Both the position numbers and the translations under genes were made by a program. Of a DNA stretch of 16,296 nt, positions 15,156 through 16,296 are shown piece by piece. The notes below the pieces were generated by a model. It did not search any database, was not told the DNA's origin, and saw nothing but the letters and a program-made list of their open reading frames with translations. Location of the stretch: NCBI GenBank assembly GCA_031280115.1, contig JAITHF010000014.1, positions 1-16,296 of the forward strand, in the 5' to 3' direction. This DNA comes from Spirochaetaceae bacterium. Its GTDB lineage: Bacteria; Spirochaetota; Spirochaetia; Treponematales; Breznakiellaceae. Every line of letters begins with the position of its first letter. Positions within the stretch are counted from its first letter, which is position 1.

Positions 15156-16097
15156 TTACGGCAAGGTGGCCAGCATGACGGCCTTAATCGTGTGTTTCCG
15201 GTTCTCCGCTTCGTCCCAAACGCGGCTTTGGGGCCCGTCAATGACCTCGGCGGCGACCTCTTCGCCTTTAACCGCCGGAAGGCAATGGAGGAATACCGCG
15301 TCTTCCCGCCCGGTACGGTCCATAAGCGCCTGATTGACCTGATAGGGGCGAAGGAGGGCGGCCCGTTCCTCCCGTTTGGCTTCCTCCCCCATAGAGGCCC
15401 ACACGTCGGTATAGAGCGCGTCCGCGCCGGCAACCCCGCCCAAGTCCGGGGTTATACGCAGTTCCGCGCCGGCGCGCTCCGCCATATCCGTACATAGAGC
15501 GGTGAGGCCCGGGTCCGGGTTAAGCGCCGGCGGGGTGATAATCGTGAAATGCACGCCCATCTTGGCGCATATCACCATAAGCGAGCGGGCCACGTTGTTT
15601 CTGCCGTCCCCTACGAAGCACAGGGTTTTGCCCCGGGCGGTTCCGAAGTTTTCTTCGATAGTCATAAGATCCGCCAGAACCTGGGTGGGATGGAAACTAT
15701 CGGTAAGCCCGTTATACACGGGCACCCCCGAATAGACCGCCAGGGTTTCAAGGGTGGTATGTTTGAAACCCCGGAACTGGATGGCGTCGAACATCCTGCC
15801 CAGCACAACGGCAGTATCCTCAACCGATTCTTTTGCCCCGAGCTGTATATCGTCTATCGAAAGAAATACCGGATGCCCCCCTTCCTCTCCAAACGCGGTT
15901 TCAAACGCGCAGCGGGTACGGGTGGAGCGTTTTTCAAAGAGGAGGGCAAGGGATTTTCCCTTGAACCGCTGGCGGGCCTCTCCGCCGCGCCGTTCTTTTT
16001 TGAGTTCTTTTGCCGTATTCAGAATAAAGCGGATTTCTTCTTCCCCGTAATCAAGCCAGGTAAGCAGGGAGCGGCCTTTTAATTTTGTCGTATCCAT
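15156..16097 (-). CDS. argF: Ornithine carbamoyltransferase
   Basis: This 313-residue transferase joins carbamoyl phosphate and ornithine to form citrulline. It has the carbamoyl-phosphate loop FEKRSTRTRCAFE (54-66), HPTQVLADLMT (136-146), FVGDGRNNVARSL (161-173), the ornithine loop DVWASMGEE (231-239) and HCLPA (271-275). Residue order and length are normal. In this position it could serve arginine synthesis (argF) or the arginine deiminase route (arcB); no other arginine gene is present to decide. No ribosome site precedes ATG 16097, and a predicted promoter lies so close that the message may be nearly leaderless. It is first in a four-gene cluster ending with ftsH. Confidence 0.96.
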   Translation of the reverse strand: MDTTKLKGRSLLTWLDYGEEEIRFILNTAKELKKERRGGEARQRFKGKSLALLFEKRSTRTRCAFETAFGEEGGHPVFLSIDDIQLGAKESVEDTAVVLGRMFDAIQFRGFKHTTLETLAVYSGVPVYNGLTDSFHPTQVLADLMTIEENFGTARGKTLCFVGDGRNNVARSLMVICAKMGVHFTIITPPALNPDPGLTALCTDMAERAGAELRITPDLGGVAGADALYTDVWASMGEEAKREERAALLRPYQVNQALMDRTGREDAVFLHCLPAVKGEEVAAEVIDGPQSRVWDEAENRKHTIKAVMLATLP

Positions 16098-16106
16098 AAT
16101 AGCGCT

Positions 16107-16135
16107 ATCATACTGATCTTCTTTTTCAATAGCAA
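16107..16135 (-). promoter_or_regulatory. Promoter for the argF-mscS-ftsH cluster, probably near-leaderless
   Basis: TTGCTA (16135-16130) and TATGAT (16112-16107) are 17 bases apart. A start about seven bases beyond -10 falls near 16100, only a few bases before ATG 16097. The -35 box touches the GGGGG end of repeat element D. Confidence 0.5.
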
Positions 16136-16296
16136 CCCCCTGCGGGCAGCCGGAGGCTGTTTAAAGTGCTTCTCGCGGCGAGCGGGTTTGCAATTTTAGT
16201 CACAACCCAGAAGCGGCGCCTCACCGCGCTTTGATAACGCACGGGCGCAGCGCAGGAAGCCTTTAGCGGGGGTTTGGGGGAACTGGTTCCCCCAAA
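16135..16296. repeat. Composite repeat element, copy D (left arm, cut by window end)
   Basis: The stretch holds CCCCCTGCGGG, a CAGCC-NNN-GGCTG hairpin (16147-16159), GTGCTTCTCGCGGCGAGCGG, TTTAGTCACAACCCAGAAGC and GGCGCCTCACCGCGCTTTGA, then GCGGGGGTTTGGGGG. It closely matches the left arm of copy A at 6481-6608, and ends in the same 24-bp inverted repeat (16273-16296). The core and right arm, if any, lie beyond the window. Confidence 0.8.

Noticed and set aside
15110..15433. Extension of the unknown gene upstream into argF
   Set aside because: The extra 108 residues are the argF sequence read in a shifted frame, Arg/Pro-rich and without homology; ATG 15109 has a ribosome site.

Overview
The window looks like chromosomal DNA from a spirochaete of the Treponema group, possibly a gut or host-associated treponeme. 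The evidence is a BspA-type leucine-rich-repeat gene, a secreted TPR/NHL/VWA-like protein beside surE, and an atypical GalK-family kinase. The lineage is inferred from gene content and style; no marker gene (rRNA, tRNA) is present. Most genes are GC-rich. The first 1.3 kb is clearly AT-richer and looks imported.

Layout. All intact genes lie on the minus strand. At the left edge is a DNA methyltransferase that runs off the window (1-1295). Next comes a three-gene cluster read surE > TPR protein > secreted TPR/NHL protein (4978-1407), then a single GalK-family kinase with a good promoter (6361-5168). A decayed plus-strand leucine-rich-repeat gene (7116-7805, two in-frame amber codons) abuts a PflX-like radical SAM enzyme (8749-7802). 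dinB-like and deoC form an ATGA-coupled pair (10558-9378). At the right is a compact cluster: ornithine carbamoyltransferase > uncharacterised protein (possibly DUF432) > MscS channel > FtsH protease (16097-11517), with short gaps and a GTGA overlap.

The most unusual content is between the genes. Four intergenic stretches (6461-7080, 8827-9377, 10661-11580 and 16135 to the end) are copies or half copies of one composite repeat family. Full copies have two long imperfect inverted arms, a GC-rich hairpin at the outer tip, a recurring 13-bp hairpin module (11 copies in the window), and a core of 21-bp-period palindromes of the form TTTGC-NN-GCAAA (4 in one copy, 13 in another). The two cores sit in opposite orientation but share an identical 45-base block. 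One copy carries five tandem 62-bp units. The elements touch genes: one supplies the last residues of FtsH, one supplies a terminator immediately after deoC, and two end within a few bases of predicted promoters for the GalK-like and argF genes.

How the genes fit together: argF serves citrulline/arginine metabolism, deoC deoxyribose-phosphate breakdown, surE nucleotide dephosphorylation, and MscS and FtsH envelope homeostasis. I see no complete defence island. The partial methyltransferase may belong to a restriction-modification or other foreign cassette continuing to the left of base 1.
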